From Brachypodium distachyon (taxonomy: Eukaryota; Streptophyta; Magnoliopsida; Poales; Poaceae), in the NCBI RefSeq assembly GCF_000005505.3, contig NC_016134.3, positions 21,962,584-22,026,583 on the forward strand: DNA of 64,000 nt, written 5' to 3'. A model generated the notes under the pieces. It saw only the letters and a list, made by a program, of their open reading frames with translations. It was not told the origin of the DNA and made no database searches. The first letter of the stretch is position 1. Every line of letters starts with the position of its first letter. Below, one piece after another: positions 1 to 11,501 of the stretch. A program made the translations under genes and the position numbers.

Positions 1-2100
1 AACGCTACATTGTATTTCAAATGAATAAGAATACATTTCTCATGACATTCCACGGACTCCTTGTGCTGTAAATTTTGTGTTTTCTAACCGTAGAGATTAT
101 GTGATATGCGACCCAACTGACCTATAGTGTGCATGTTCGTTTTCCTCTTTTTTGCCATTTTTTCTTGTGTTTATTCTTTGCTTAGAATTGAATGTGTTTT
201 GACACGTGTTGCATTTTCTCAGTTCCTACGTAGTACCAAGAGCACGGTGCATATCGAAAGCAAACTGATCATTTGTCCAGGATGTTATTTTGTGATTTAT
301 TTTCATCATTTCGTACAAAGTTAAAGATGCGTCACGTAGTGTGTATCATTTTTTGCACCTCACTATATTAACGTGGAACTCAGAATATCATTCTCATGGT
401 TCAAATAAAAGCATCAAATTTTTTTCGGATAAACAAAAAATAAATATCGTTGGATAGTTTTCAGGGGCTAGACAAAAAATAAATAAATACCATATCTGAT
501 TGTGTCGCGGAATAAGTATTGTCGCTATTTTAACATAATGCTATTGATATTGTTCTCGTCGAGATAATTACGAATAAAAAATCCATTCATCGCTGGATGC
601 CATGTAAACCTCAAGTAGTTTCTTTTTTTGATGTTTTTTTCTAGCCTGCAACGTATGTTTCTTCCCTAATATTCGGTCATTTGTATATATGTAGATACAT
701 ACATATCTGTAAGGCCATTTTATCTGTGGTCCGTGACCCATCTTTTTTGTCGTCTGTATACACAACCCTATGTTTGGAACTTTGCCTTACTGGGCTGTTA
801 ACCAGGCCTCTGTATCTTCGAATCATGTGGCTCATTTTATAGCGGCCCACGTTGTATTTGAATTGCTTAAGTTTGCAAGTTCGTCTTTCAGGGGTCTATG
901 TAATATACAGACATGAAGACAGCGAATATAACACAATTGCAGAATGACTTTCGGTGCGTATATAAATGTTGTTCTTTCTGTATATATTCGAGGTGTTGCT
1001 AAATTTCGATAGCTTAAAGATTACACATACTCGCATGGCCGATTTAGCAGTGCACTTACGATAAATAAAGCTACTTGTAGGAAATATTTCTTTTATATGT
1101 ATCGACTGGTGCGTAGTGAATACGTGAAATTTTATTTACGCTGTTAAAAATAGAGGAAACTGTTCTACCTACGTGAATTAGACGACAATATTTGTCGAAG
1201 TGCTAAGTATTCTCTGTCTTAGTTCGATGAAGTTCCACTCCTATGCTAAGTGTCTTTATTTGGTTTTATTTCAGGTGTTTGCATATATGGGCTAGCCATT
1301 AATGTTCGATGCTTTTGTTAATGTAATAGCGCCGTGATGCGCAAACAATTCATGCTCAAGTTGAAATAAGGCCTGAGAACCAATTGTACATCCAATCCTC
1401 GTTTTCGTCTTTTTCAGGATAAAAACTTGACTACTAATAAGTCAATGTCTGCCTTCGAATAAATAATGTATGCCCTCAAAGGGCCCTTTTCCTATTTTTT
1501 TCGTTCTCCACTTGCCATTTTTTTTCATGCACCTGTCAGCAATCTTCTAAGATTCAAAGGGAATATACTTAAGTGAAGAATTAACGTATAACTTGTCATT
1601 GAGATGTATAGTTGCTTTTCCAGAACTAACATTAAGGGTGTCATGAAATTGTGCTTGCGGCAATAATACCGTTTATCAAAGCACGCAATGCAGTGGCTCT
1701 AGGGGTACATCACTGCCAGGCAAAGGTAATTGCTATGCGACCACTGCCTCGTGGCTAGACTTTCATCGATGAAATGCATATTGTCTACTCGTGCGTGTAA
1801 CACAACTGTAACCTATCGTCGTGAAAACGTGCATTTATGAACCATCTCGTGCTACTTTTCGATTAACTTTAGAGCCCATGTATTCTGCTTTCGCCAGTAC
1901 CACTTTCCACTCCGCTCACTGCAGCGGTAATTTCTACTTGGTTACTTACTCACGATGAGTTGCATGCAGTAGGTTACATGTCAGCTCAGAACATGTGTTA
2001 GCTGTTGCACGAGGTGTAGCACGTGTCATCTTGTTGCTTGTACTGATCTGTATATAAATGCGTGTGCATGCTCGACTGTGATATCACCCTCTCCCTACTG
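1..2100. other. AT-rich stretch without recognisable gene
   Basis: I see no gene, RNA or element terminus here. The sequence is AT-rich with many short T and A runs, and the only open frames are short and unlike any family I know. It differs from the transposon DNA to the right and probably represents older low-copy or decayed intergenic DNA. Confidence 0.6.
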
Positions 2101-2230
2101 ATGACCGTCGTCCTTAAGCTGAAAACAGGAGAAACCAGCGGTACTGGTCTTGTGTTTGTCTACCGTGCACGTTACATTAACCAGACATGAATCATGATGC
2201 ATCAGGTGAGTGGCAACACAAAGTATACCC

Positions 2231-2231
2231 G

Positions 2232-2307
<76 letters not shown>

Positions 2308-2328
2308 TGTATGTATGTATGTATGTAT
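2231..2328. repeat. Compound microsatellite (GT)n-(TA)n-(TATG)n
   Basis: A short GT run (2231-2240) is followed by about 29 uninterrupted TA units (2242-2300) and then TATG/GTAT units to about 2328. Such pure runs are highly mutable, so the true length may differ from what is shown. The run also creates meaningless open frames of repeated Tyr-Ile on both strands. Confidence 0.95.
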
Positions 2329-2591
2329 ATGTACATAATTTGATCGAAAACGCAAATTGTGTGTATTCTTATTTTATACCATTGTCTGTGTGGTATACAT
2401 GATCACCCCTTTGATCCTTTTTCTCTGATAGCATAGTGTTGATTAAAAGTACATACTTATAACCAATAGTGTGTTTTGTTACCTTTTTCATGTAGTAAAA
2501 TGACGATTTATTTGTACATCTTCGTTTTTATGCTTTTTTTAAGCTTGAGTTATATATATTCTTATTTCTTTTTTTTCATTGTATAATACAC

Positions 2592-3233
2592 ATGATGATT
2601 TCTTTGCATTTCTTCTCCTATTACTTCACAGCTGCACCGGTGGTTATGATTTCACATAGGCCTGTTCTGGCCAAAGCGGCACGAACGATGGGTGCTCCTG
2701 CACCAATATACCTGACAGATCCTGCCAATGGAGAATACACTTGCAGTGTTCAGTTGATTTTGCCAATGTGGTGTCATCCTGACTGCACCCGAATTGCCCG
2801 CGCTGTTGGCAGCGTGGCTTATTCCGTTATTGAAGCCGAAGAAAAGGCGGCAGAGTGCATGATTTAGGCCCTCCGACGGAGGTTCGGAGTCCAGTTCAAC
2901 GATGTGAACTGGACGCGCCTGAATTGTTGCCATCGAAGATTCACAATGGCGCACAACTCACTGAGAACCATGGTGGAAAGGTTCAATGAGTAGTCAAAAA
3001 TGGCTCGTCTAATGGAGAACGGTTGGGAGCAAGCACTGGCTGATATCAAAGCGGCACATGACGTGTGCGCTGATATATCCTCGTGCGGTGGCGACATAAT
3101 TGACTTGTCTGGAAGCCCCACTCCTTAGGATGAAACTTTATTCGGTGTGCACTCTCTTGCCACCTGGACCGAGCAACGGTTCGAGGAAGGCAAAATCGCC
3201 CTCACTGCAGCTAGGGAGAGTACATCATCGTGA
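2592..3233 (+). pseudogene. Decayed reading frame of an unrecognised grass protein
   Basis: One frame reads as a plausible protein over about 200 codons, interrupted by three TAG codons (near 2865, 2991 and 3126) and ended by TGA at 3231-3233. It has a segment with LTDPANGEYTCSVQLILP followed by a helix-like, alanine-rich EAEEKAAE stretch and LRRRFGVQFNDVNW. A beta-rich part followed by an Ala-rich helix recalls double-stranded-RNA-binding-like folds, but that is inference from pattern only. A pyrimidine-rich tract ending in CACAG at 2631 looks like a splice acceptor, so the first codons listed may be intron. I do not recognise the family and assign no function. Confidence 0.4.
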
Positions 3234-3805
3234 AGCAGTATTGGAGGTGATCGCGTAGATGGTCTGTCCTAGTGTGTTTCTATGTGTTGGCGCGTTTACG
3301 TGCCGTCTAGTTATGTGTCTGTGTTGGCTCGCTTCGTGTGTTCTGGCGATATGCACGTCAATTTTAAATTTGGTCACCTGTCTCCTGCTGAAACACCATG
3401 CTTCAACCACTGAAGCACCGACGGCATTGTAACCATGAACATGCTCTCTCCTTGTGTACCTAGTCAGAACAGTCCTGTTTCAGTATGTGCCCTGACATAA
3501 ATAAGAAAAAAGTGTAATCTGATATTCAATCTCCATGCCAGTTTAACTTATTTATTTACATGTAACTACCTGGGATGATCTCGCCTGCGTGTTCCGAAGT
3601 CAACTGCTCACAAGAAAGTATGAACATTCGAAAGTAGACGGAAGGAAGACAAAGAAATCAAAAAGCAAGGCGAATAGAGAAAAAAAACTATTCTTACGTG
3701 TCTCACACGTATTATCGAGGCACGTTCTCCTCTCGCATGCTTCAACACGTGCCCCCATGACTAATTGCACCCAGAGACACACACGTGTTGTTTTTTTTGG
3801 TATAA
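3234..3805. other. Intergenic stretch left of the T1 insertion
   Basis: Nothing recognisable is seen. The stretch may include the former 3' untranslated part of the decayed frame to the left. It ends at the target site of T1 (ATTAG, 3806-3810); its other side resumes at 42319. Confidence 0.5.
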
Positions 3806-4588
3806 ATTAGTGTCGGAGCACGGGTCTCCGGCACCGGGGATGCCTAGCACCCCCTTTTTGGTTCGGTGGAGGGCGAAGCGATCGCTCCGGCGATCGTCGG
3901 CGTGGCGATAGACACGAAGTGTGGACACGAGAATTTACCCAGGTTCAGGCCACCCGGAGGTGTAACACCCTACGTCCTGCTTTGGAGTTGTATTTCTTAG
4001 TATGAGTGTTTAGATTGCCAGGGGGTTCCTGGGCTTTGCTACTTGTCCCTCTAGGGCTTGGCTACTTGGGTGCATGCTGAATCCTTTGACCGGTGGCATT
4101 GGTCCTCCTTTTATAGACAAGGGGATATCACAGGTGCCAATACATGCAGCGTGACACGTTTCCCAGACGCGTGTCACAGCCACGCGAAATACTTCTTCGC
4201 TCATCCATGCTGGACGCCATGCAGCGCCCGGTCCACTGTACACGGTAGAAAAAAATGGTTCGTAGGGTAGTCGCCCTAGCCTTGCTAAGCAAGCCTAGGC
4301 CTGCTAATAAGACTCCTGTAGGTGCATTAAATGCACTGCGCCCACCGTCTTGTCCTGTCTTCACTGTTTTGCAGGCCCCACCTGCATGCCCGAGCGTGGG
4401 TTGCTGGGGTGCCCCTTCCCGGCTAGCGCGCACGGCTAGTTGCCGGGAGGCGTTTCTTCAGCTTCCCGGGACCGGGGTTCCCGGGGGCTTCTTGTACTGC
4501 CCTTAGCTTCACCTTCACCAAGGGCCGTCTCCTCGAGGCAGGCTTCCCGGACTCACCGCTTCCCGGAAGGCCTTCCTGACGGGGCTTC

Positions 4589-5261
4589 TGTTGGAGATAT
4601 GCCCTAGAGGCAATCATGTGATGATGTTATTTCCTATGTATTCATGAGTTATTGTTATTGTCCTTGAACATCATCACTGATATGTATCAATAAATACGTG
4701 ATTTGTTTGTGAGACTATGTATACTATGATGTTGTTCTAAGGGTCCCTGGTCATTGAGCTCGTAGTCATGTCCGACTGAACGCGAACCTGAAGGGTCACA
4801 CGCTTAAGGGGTGGGGACCGAGTTGGATCGATCCAACTCGTATCAGGTTTAGACTCCTAACGGGCCTCAAGTGTTGGCCCACAAGGGACGTCTATATAAG
4901 TGGAGGAGACCAACCCGGCTAGAGTTACACCAGTCCAGACGCGAGTTATACTCGGCCGTCACACCTCCACGCCCAAAACCTTGTGATCGGATCTAGCAGT
5001 CCGCTGCACAGAGTTCCTCCTTGTACGTGTGGATACCTCGGAGGCGCTACACCTGCGGCGCTTGGACGAACTGCTCGTGGGATCGGCGAGGAGGAGTAGG
5101 CCGAACGACTACTCGGCATCGACACGCATCATTAACTCTACTTCCGCTACGGGTCTGCACGTCTAGTGGTAATCTTGTGGTCCATTATCTACAGCATTGA
5201 TCCGGGCGGAATCGGTAGAATTTTTATTTTGTGCTAGCGTAGCCTACCGCGTTCCCCAACA
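4589..5261 (+). repeat. C1 5' LTR, internally deleted
   Basis: 673 bp against 1325 bp for the 3' LTR (22442-23766). The two align from TGTTGGAGATATGCC to about GGTCATTGAG, then the 5' copy jumps to CTCGTAGTC, skipping the counterpart of about 22612-23290. The only homology at the joint is GAG, typical of illegitimate recombination. The TATA box survives, but most of the upstream U3 is gone. Conversely the 5' copy keeps about 28 bp near 4950 that the 3' copy lacks. Confidence 0.9.
4891..4900 (+). promoter_or_regulatory. C1 5' LTR TATA box
   Basis: TCTATATAAG occurs at the same place in the 3' LTR (23425-23434) and in both C2 LTRs (minus strand, 45133-45143 and 54768-54778), so it is the conserved core promoter of the family. 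Transcription would start about 30 bp downstream. Confidence 0.75.
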
Positions 5262-5262
5262 G

Positions 5263-5275
5263 TGGTATCCGGCTA
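5263..5275 (+). other. C1 primer binding site
   Basis: TGGTATCCGGC begins two bases after the LTR end. The C2 copy reads TGGTATCAGAGCC, complementary to the 3' end of initiator methionine tRNA. The C1 site has two or three changes and would prime poorly. Confidence 0.75.
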
Positions 5276-5852
5276 GCGGGACCGCCGTGCTATGTATTCG
5301 TAGCGCCTTAGTTGTCGTTGCGAGTTCACATCAATTCGGTAGAATGGATTTCTACGCTTAACTTGTTTTTGCAGGATTGTTGTGAATAGTATGGCTCATA
5401 TGTATGTGATGCATGTGTGTAATATTTGCAAGACCTGCGTGTCATGAGTTTGTCAGCCAGGCTGGAGCCAAGGTGCTGTCTTTATAATTGTATGACGACC
5501 TGCGTGTCGACATGTGATGTCATTCTCCATATAAATTCTTTACTAGATACTAGGTGTAGTAGTTTAGTATGAATTGGAGGACGTGAGCACCATGGCGGCT
5601 TGATGAACAGGTTCATGGAGATGGAGATCACCATGAAGAACAGAGCCATACTATTTCACATGTTAATTTGATTATCTGTGATGGTTATTGCTTTGTTTAC
5701 TCCTATGCATGTTATTGTGTTAGAGTAGAATGATCCCTCAAAGAATGTCAAGTTTATTTACCTCCCCAATAGCTGCAACACCACAAGACAAGTACATTTG
5801 GTGATGGGCTCATGAAATTGGGGTATCACCATTTTTCATTTCGAACTACCAT
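5276..5852 (+). other. C1 leader with two deletions
   Basis: Untranslated leader of C1. Compared with C2 (53185-54392 on the minus strand) about 300 bp just after the primer site are missing. A second deletion at about 5840 joins leader sequence (CACCATTTTTC) directly to late gag (GAACTACCATATGC), removing roughly 0.9 kb that includes the gag start codon and N-terminal domain. Confidence 0.75.
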
Positions 5853-7280
5853 ATGCATGGCATGGAAAAGAAAGTCATTGAATTGCATGGGATGCTTAAA
5901 ACAGCAGAGGAGGATATCAAAAAGAATACCAAGCAAGTGTTGCTGGTGCAGGGAAAGCCTAAGTTCAAGAAGAATTCTTGGGCTAAGAAGAAGGCAAAGA
6001 AGGGAAAGGCTAAGGATGTGATCCCGAACCCTGCCCCTACTGCGCCTAAGGCTGGACCGAACTCAAAGACCGTGTGCTATCTCTGCAAAGGCACCGGTCA
6101 TTGGAAGAGGAACTGCAGCAAGTACCAGGCCCAAGTGGCAAAGAAGGGTGGAAGTGTGACTTCTACTTCAGGTACGGTTGTTGTATGTGTTATAGACATT
6201 TATCTTGCTGATGCACCTAACGGTTCTTGGGTATTGGATATCGGATCGGTTGTTCACATTTGCAACTCGATGCAGGGGCTGGTAAGGACTAGGAGCGTCG
6301 CAAGTGGAGAGGTTGACATAAGGGTTGGCAATAAAGCAAGAGTTGCAGCGTTGGCCGTCAGCACTATGCAATTTCATTTACCTTCTGGATTTGTTATGGA
6401 ATTAAATAATTGTTATTATGTTCCTGCTTTAAGTCGAAACATTATATTTGTCTCAAAGTTGTTGAGTCATGGTTATGAATTCAATATTAAGGGCAATGGT
6501 TGTTCTTTTTATTTGAAGGATATGTTTTACGGCTTTGCACCTGTTACGAACGGGTTATTCATCCTTAATCTTGAAGGAGAATCTGTCTATAACATTAATG
6601 TCAAGAGGCGCGAGCCTAACGATCTGAATCAAACCTATTTTTGGCATTGTCGTTTGGGTCACATAAGTGACAAACGCATGAAGAAGCTCCATGGAGATGG
6701 ACTTTTAACTTCCTTTGATTATGAATCATTCGAGACATGCGAGTCTTGTCTACTAGGCAAGATGACCAAGTCGCCTTTCGCAAAGAGTTGCGAGAGGGCG
6801 ACCGACTTGTTGGAACTCATACATACTGATGTGTGTGGACCAATGAGCACGACAGCTAGAGGAGGTTATCAATACTTCATATCATTCACTGATGAGTTGA
6901 GTAGATATGGATATGTCTACTTAATGGAACATAAGTCGGAAACCTTTGAAAAGTTCAAGGAGTTCCAGAATGAAGTAGAGAACCAACGTGGCAAGAAAAT
7001 AAAACTTTTCCGATCCGATCGTGGAGGTGAATACTTGAGCGACAAGTTCGACGAACATCTGAAGAGTTGTGGAATTGTTCCACAGCTCACACCGCCAGGT
7101 ACACCACAGCGAAACGGTGTATCGGAACGGCGGAGCCGGACCTTGTTGGACATGGTTCGGTCGATGATGAGTCAGTCAGATCTTCCCTTGTCATTTTGGG
7201 GTTATGCTCTAGAAACCGCAGCGTTCACACTAAACAGAGTACCATCAAAGTCCGTAGATAAGACACCATATGAGATATAG
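5853..7280 (+). pseudogene. C1 gag C-terminus, protease and integrase
   Basis: A 475-codon open stretch. The listed ATG is only the first methionine after the deletion and is not the natural start. Residues 75-88 form a CCHC zinc knuckle (CYLCKGTGHWKRNC). The aspartic protease motif at about 129-131 reads D-I-G where the active site needs D-T/S-G, and C2 has D-T-G. The integrase follows with its H-H-C-C finger (WHCRLGH...CESCLLGK), then the catalytic acidic residues in HTDVCGP, RSDRGGEY and GVSERR. The frame ends at a TAG (7278-7280) where the family usually has a tryptophan codon. Confidence 0.88.
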
Positions 7281-8057
7281 ACTGGAAAGCGTCCCAGTTT
7301 GACTTTTCTAAAGATTTGGGGTTGTGATGCATTTGTCAAACGACTTCAGTTAGACAAGCTCACTCCCAAATCAGACAAGTGCATATTCGTGGGATATCTA
7401 AGGGAAACCTTAGGATATTACTTCTACAACCGGCAGAGGGCAAAGTGTTTGTCGCTCGAAACGGTGTCTTCCTTGAGAAAGAATTTCTCAGTCGGGAGGC
7501 AAGTGGGAGGTCAGTGCAACTCGAAGAAGTTCGAGATGAGCCAGTAGTGGATAACTCGACAGGTGATGTCCGAGTGACTGAGCCAGTTGTCGTACCCACG
7601 GCCAATACAACACCAAATCCACGAAGGTCGGAAAGACTGCGTAATGTATGCAATGTGTTGTTGTTAGACAATGACGAGCCGACTGCTTATGTAGAAGCGA
7701 TGGTAGGTCTAGAGTCCGAGTTATGGCTTGAGGCCATGAGATCCGAATTAAAGTCCATGGATGAAAACCGAGTTTGGAACTTGGTAGATCCGCTAGAGGG
7801 TGTTAAACCATCGAGTGCAAATGGATATTTAAAAGAAAAACTGATATGGATGGAAATGTTCAAATCCATAAACCTCGACTTGTCGCAAAGGGTTTTCGAC
7901 AAGTTCAAGGAGTTGACTACGACGAGACTTTCTCGCCGGTAGCGATGCTTAAATCAGTTCGGATCATTCTAGCTATTGCTGCATATTTCGATTACGAGAT
8001 ATAGCAAATGGATGTCAAAACGGCTTTCCTTAACGGAAATTTAACCGAGGACGTGTA
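7281..8057 (+). pseudogene. C1 integrase C-terminus and RT N-terminus, frameshifted
   Basis: Copia pol continues in pieces. 7299-7547 has the conserved IWGCDAFVK segment. A frameshift near 7420 leads to 7379-7942, which covers the integrase tail, the low-complexity linker and the first RT residues. A further shift near 7850 leads to DETFSPVAMLKSVRII-like RT sequence with one TAG near 8003, and DVKTAFLNG just before the G1 insertion. G1 then interrupts RT within a codon run ending in EDVY. Nothing here could be translated as one protein. Confidence 0.8.
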
Positions 8058-10232
8058 TATAACATCCCAAAATTTCAAACTTTTACATGTGCATTGCATT
8101 CATAAGCATCATGCCACAATTGCATATTTGAATTTTTGAATCACAAAAGGCTTTAAGAGATTTTGTTTACATCCTTGTAACCTTTGGATTTTCAAACCAA
8201 TAGGGTTGATGTATAAAAAGGGTTTAATGCATATATAAGCTATCCCATATTTTTTGGTTAATTATTTGGAGTTGAAAAAGTATTTATTTAAATAGTTATA
8301 TGGCCCTAAAGCATTTATAGGGCAAGTGTAGAATCTTTTGGCACTGTCCAAATTCAAATTTGAATATTTGAATCACATTCAAATTACAGATTAGGGTTTA
8401 TACCATTTAAATCATAACTAATTATTTAGAAGTCCTTTTTGAATGAAACCAGTGCCCAAAATTTTGTTTTAATGTCCTCTGTCCAATGGGACAGAGAAAT
8501 AAATGTTTTGAATTAATCTATTTGGCTGATGCTAATAAAATCTTATTTTAGGGTTTAAACCCTAGGCATTGCAATTCATTTAAAAACCCTAATTGCAGGT
8601 GCTTAATTATCAATGCCTTGGACCAGTAGATCACCCAAATAAAACCAACCCACCCATGTCATATGTTTTGCATCGCATCATGGCATACATATTCTTTTGT
8701 CATGTTTGTATTGTGTGTTTATGTGTGTGTATATGTTTGTTGATTGTATAGTAGTCTCGGAGAGCGAACCTTGCGATTGTGACGAGTGTTTGAACTCCAA
8801 CTACTATCAAGGCAAGTTCACTTTGATCATTTATCCATTATTTTATTGTGCACTAGATTTTATTAGTTGCATTGTCAGGATTATTATTGTATCTATGCTA
8901 GCTATGATCTGTCCTAGTAGTATAGGATACTTTTGCCATGACTTCACCACCAATTGCCATCGTAATAGTAAAATGCTATGCTATGATAATATACGAGGGT
9001 GGTATTATTACAATGTGATACTATTGAATTACAAATATAGTTTTCCTAGTGTATGACAAAACAAGTAATTCAATGAACCGTCCTGGGTGGGCTGCTTTGA
9101 GTATTCGGATGTCGTGACGTTAGGTCCATTTCTATGGGTCCCTCTGAGTCGAGTCTCCGTGGATTCGGAGATGGATCGTCCATGGACGTCTCTCCCGTGG
9201 ATTCGGGGAGCGCCTTCGTCACAATGTGGGATGCCACCCGGGATAACCAGAGACTGGACTAGTTTCCTATTTAGTAGCGTCCAGTACAACCACATGGTAA
9301 TATGGGCTCTGCCTGGATGGAGTAAGAAATGTTTACCCAGATCCGAGGGATTGTACTGAGGTAGTTGTGTAGGTGGGAGCGCGGGTCCCTCAGGTGGTTT
9401 GGGTGAACATGTTCTGAAAATTCTTGAAGTCGATGCCATTGCTACTCCACCCGGAGAACAGCAAGGGATTAACACGTCGAATTCTTGTGGGTAAAGTGTA
9501 CCACCTCTCGAGAGTGTCAAACTAAGTACTTAGCGTGTCCCCGGTTACGGACAATTATGAGCAACTGGATATTGGAGCTGTAAGGAAAGTCTCACTCATT
9601 CCAATTTCCTAATAAAACGAATGGTTTGAACTGGGTAGGAGCATTGATGTTTCTACTCAATGTGCCTAGGTTAATAGGAGCATGGGTGTTTCTACCCCGT
9701 GTCCAATAGAATTCAAAACTATTTGTCTAAAAATGATAGGATTTGAATAATGATACTTTTATGCAAAATAGCCAAACCCCACTTAGCCAAACTATGCATG
9801 TACTTGGTAGGTCCTTTATAACTCTAGTGAGCTTGCCAATACTTTCAAATGTATTGATCACGTAGTGGCTGCAATTAACAATGCAGGTGGATCCGACGAT
9901 GAGTGAGGTTCGTCGTTTTGTCATGGGTCATGTGCTTACATTCCAACATGCTCTCTCCTCTGGGAGTAGATGAGGCCCTTTTACTCTACTTTTCCGCTGC
10001 AGCTTCATGATATATCGTTGTCATGGTTTTGAACATTATTTGTTTATGCTGGCCTAAGAGGTCATGCAAGTTTGTAAGTACAATTTAAGTTCTGGATGAT
10101 ACGATGTAATAAAGTACTTTTGACCATTGTATCTTGATATTACATCTTGAACTGTGTGTGCTAGTGAGTCGATCCAGGGACTAGCACAAGTAAGCACAGA
10201 GATCGAACCCTTGGTGAAAGGGGATCGCTTCA
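8058..10232 (+). repeat. G1 LTR1, promoter part deleted
   Basis: 2175 bp against 3207 bp for LTR2. The difference is one 1031-bp deletion at 8325/8326, the counterpart of 16624-17654. It removes the GC-rich block and the TATA box, so this 5' LTR has no recognisable promoter. Left of the joint LTR1 differs from LTR2 at about six positions in 268 bp. Right of it I found one difference in about 2.9 kb, extending beyond the LTR into the interior. Confidence 0.9.
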
Positions 10233-10234
10233 GA

Positions 10235-10246
10235 TGGTATCAGAGC
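10235..10246 (+). other. G1 primer binding site
   Basis: TGGTATCAGAGC, two bases after the LTR end, is complementary to the 3' end of initiator methionine tRNA. The copy after LTR2 (19564-19575) is identical, and the G2 copy lies at about 49126-49137 on the minus strand. Confidence 0.88.
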
Positions 10247-10629
10247 AATGTGTTGCCTGTAGGAACGTGACCCTAGTTTGGATTAAGATAAGACAAGACC
10301 AAAGGCCAAACCTTAGGAATATTTCTCATCCCTTTCTGATCTATATCTATATACATACATTTTATTCCTTATCCCTATTCATCTAAATCTTTGCATTTAT
10401 ATCTACATATGCATGACATGTTTATTGTTTTACATATACACCGAATACTATGCTTATTACCATATATGCATGTTTATTATATTATACTGCAGATGCATAT
10501 TTGATTTTTTACACCATACACCACTATAATCTTGTTGCCATGTTGTTCACTTTTATTTTATTTTTACTTACACTCGACCATTTGATCATGTCACTGATAC
10601 TCCCTTATCTCCTTCTTTATTTTCTATAG
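10247..10629 (+). other. G1 leader before ORF0
   Basis: AT-rich untranslated leader with runs of CATATATGCATG-like sequence. No coding signal is seen. An equivalent leader exists in the second interior and in G2. Confidence 0.6.
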
Positions 10630-11501
10630 ATGGGAAGCCCAACACCTTTTGGCAACGTCCCGCCGTTCACCCGCGTCTACTACCCCGCCACGGACGATGA
10701 CCAGCTGTTCAGTGCCCCTTTGGCGGCACTGTGTGCTTTCCTCGACCTGCCACCACCCAGGTTCAGAGGCCGAGTTGAGACCGCCGCACCCGAGGGATGG
10801 CCGCCACGGTGGGAGATCGAGGCGAAGATCCGGGGCCGTGAGATCACGCCAGCTACGCCGGATATCACCTTCATCAGCCGCTACCCCACCTTCGAGCAGG
10901 GCCTTCAGTTCGCCATGCAGTGCGCCTTCGCATAGGTGTGCCGGGACTATCGGCACGAGTTCCCCGAGGATTCCCCCTTCCTCCTTTTTGGGAGGCGGAA
11001 TCACGCATGCTCGGCAGTGGCTACGACCAACGACGAGGATGCAACCCCAGTGACGACCCACTTCAAGAACATGGAAATCAACACCGTGGACTTGGAGTCT
11101 TGTCTCGAGCATGAGATGACCAGGGCCGACCTAGCCGAGGAGCAGGTTGGTAACCTGATGGGAGAGAAGACCCAGTGGCTGGGGACAAGGCCGTGTTGGA
11201 GAACACTGTCCTCAATATGGGAGACACCATCGAGCAGCTGCAGTATGAGAGGGACTAGACTCGCTACTACTGCGAGCAGTTCCAGGCGTTCATCGCAGCA
11301 GTAGCCGCAGCAGCACCAGCTACCGCACCAGCGCCAGACCAGGTCCCACCTCCACCACAGGATCAGGAGATGGAGGCTCAGGAGGAGGAGCCGACTGAGG
11401 AGGAGGAGCCTCAGGAGGTCCACGAGATGGACACCCCTGCTACCAACACCCGCTCCAAGATGAAGGCGAACGGGACCACACCGACAGCCACACTCCCCTA
11501 G
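10630..11501 (+). pseudogene. G1 ORF0, extra ORF upstream of gag
   Basis: Begins ATGGGAAGCCC. It is open for 101 codons (a globular-looking part with PPRFRGRVETAAPEGWPPRW), then TAG at 10933-10935, then the same frame goes on with VCRDYRHEFPEDSPFLLFG, a helical EQVGNLMGEK stretch and an acidic Glu-rich tail ending at TAG 11499-11501. A one-base loss near 11180 and a TAG near 11257 break this copy further. The G2 copy (minus, 47779-48651) has the same first TAG but no frameshift. An extra ORF before gag has been described in related rice elements (RIRE3/RIRE8, from memory). Its function is unknown. Confidence 0.75.

Noticed and set aside
127..324. 65-codon open frame in the left flank
   Set aside because: AT-rich, Phe/Cys/Ile-rich composition without a family or second copy; expected by chance.
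2101..2205. Possible first exon with TATA-like TATATAAATG upstream and a CAG|GTGAGT donor at 2206
   Set aside because: The frame from the ATG at 2101 stops after 29 codons and does not join the downstream frame. The proposed intron would contain the microsatellite. Too weak to annotate.
8697..9056. 119-codon plus-strand frame in the Tekay LTR (also 18026-18385, and 36655-36269 minus)
   Set aside because: Cys/Tyr/Ile-rich translation of AT-rich LTR sequence. LTR1 and LTR2 are the same sequence, and G2 breaks the frame. No sign of a protein.
10624..11112. 162-codon minus-strand frame opposite ORF0
   Set aside because: Shadow of the GC-rich ORF0 sequence. The ORF0 strand has consistent protein character and the normal element orientation.
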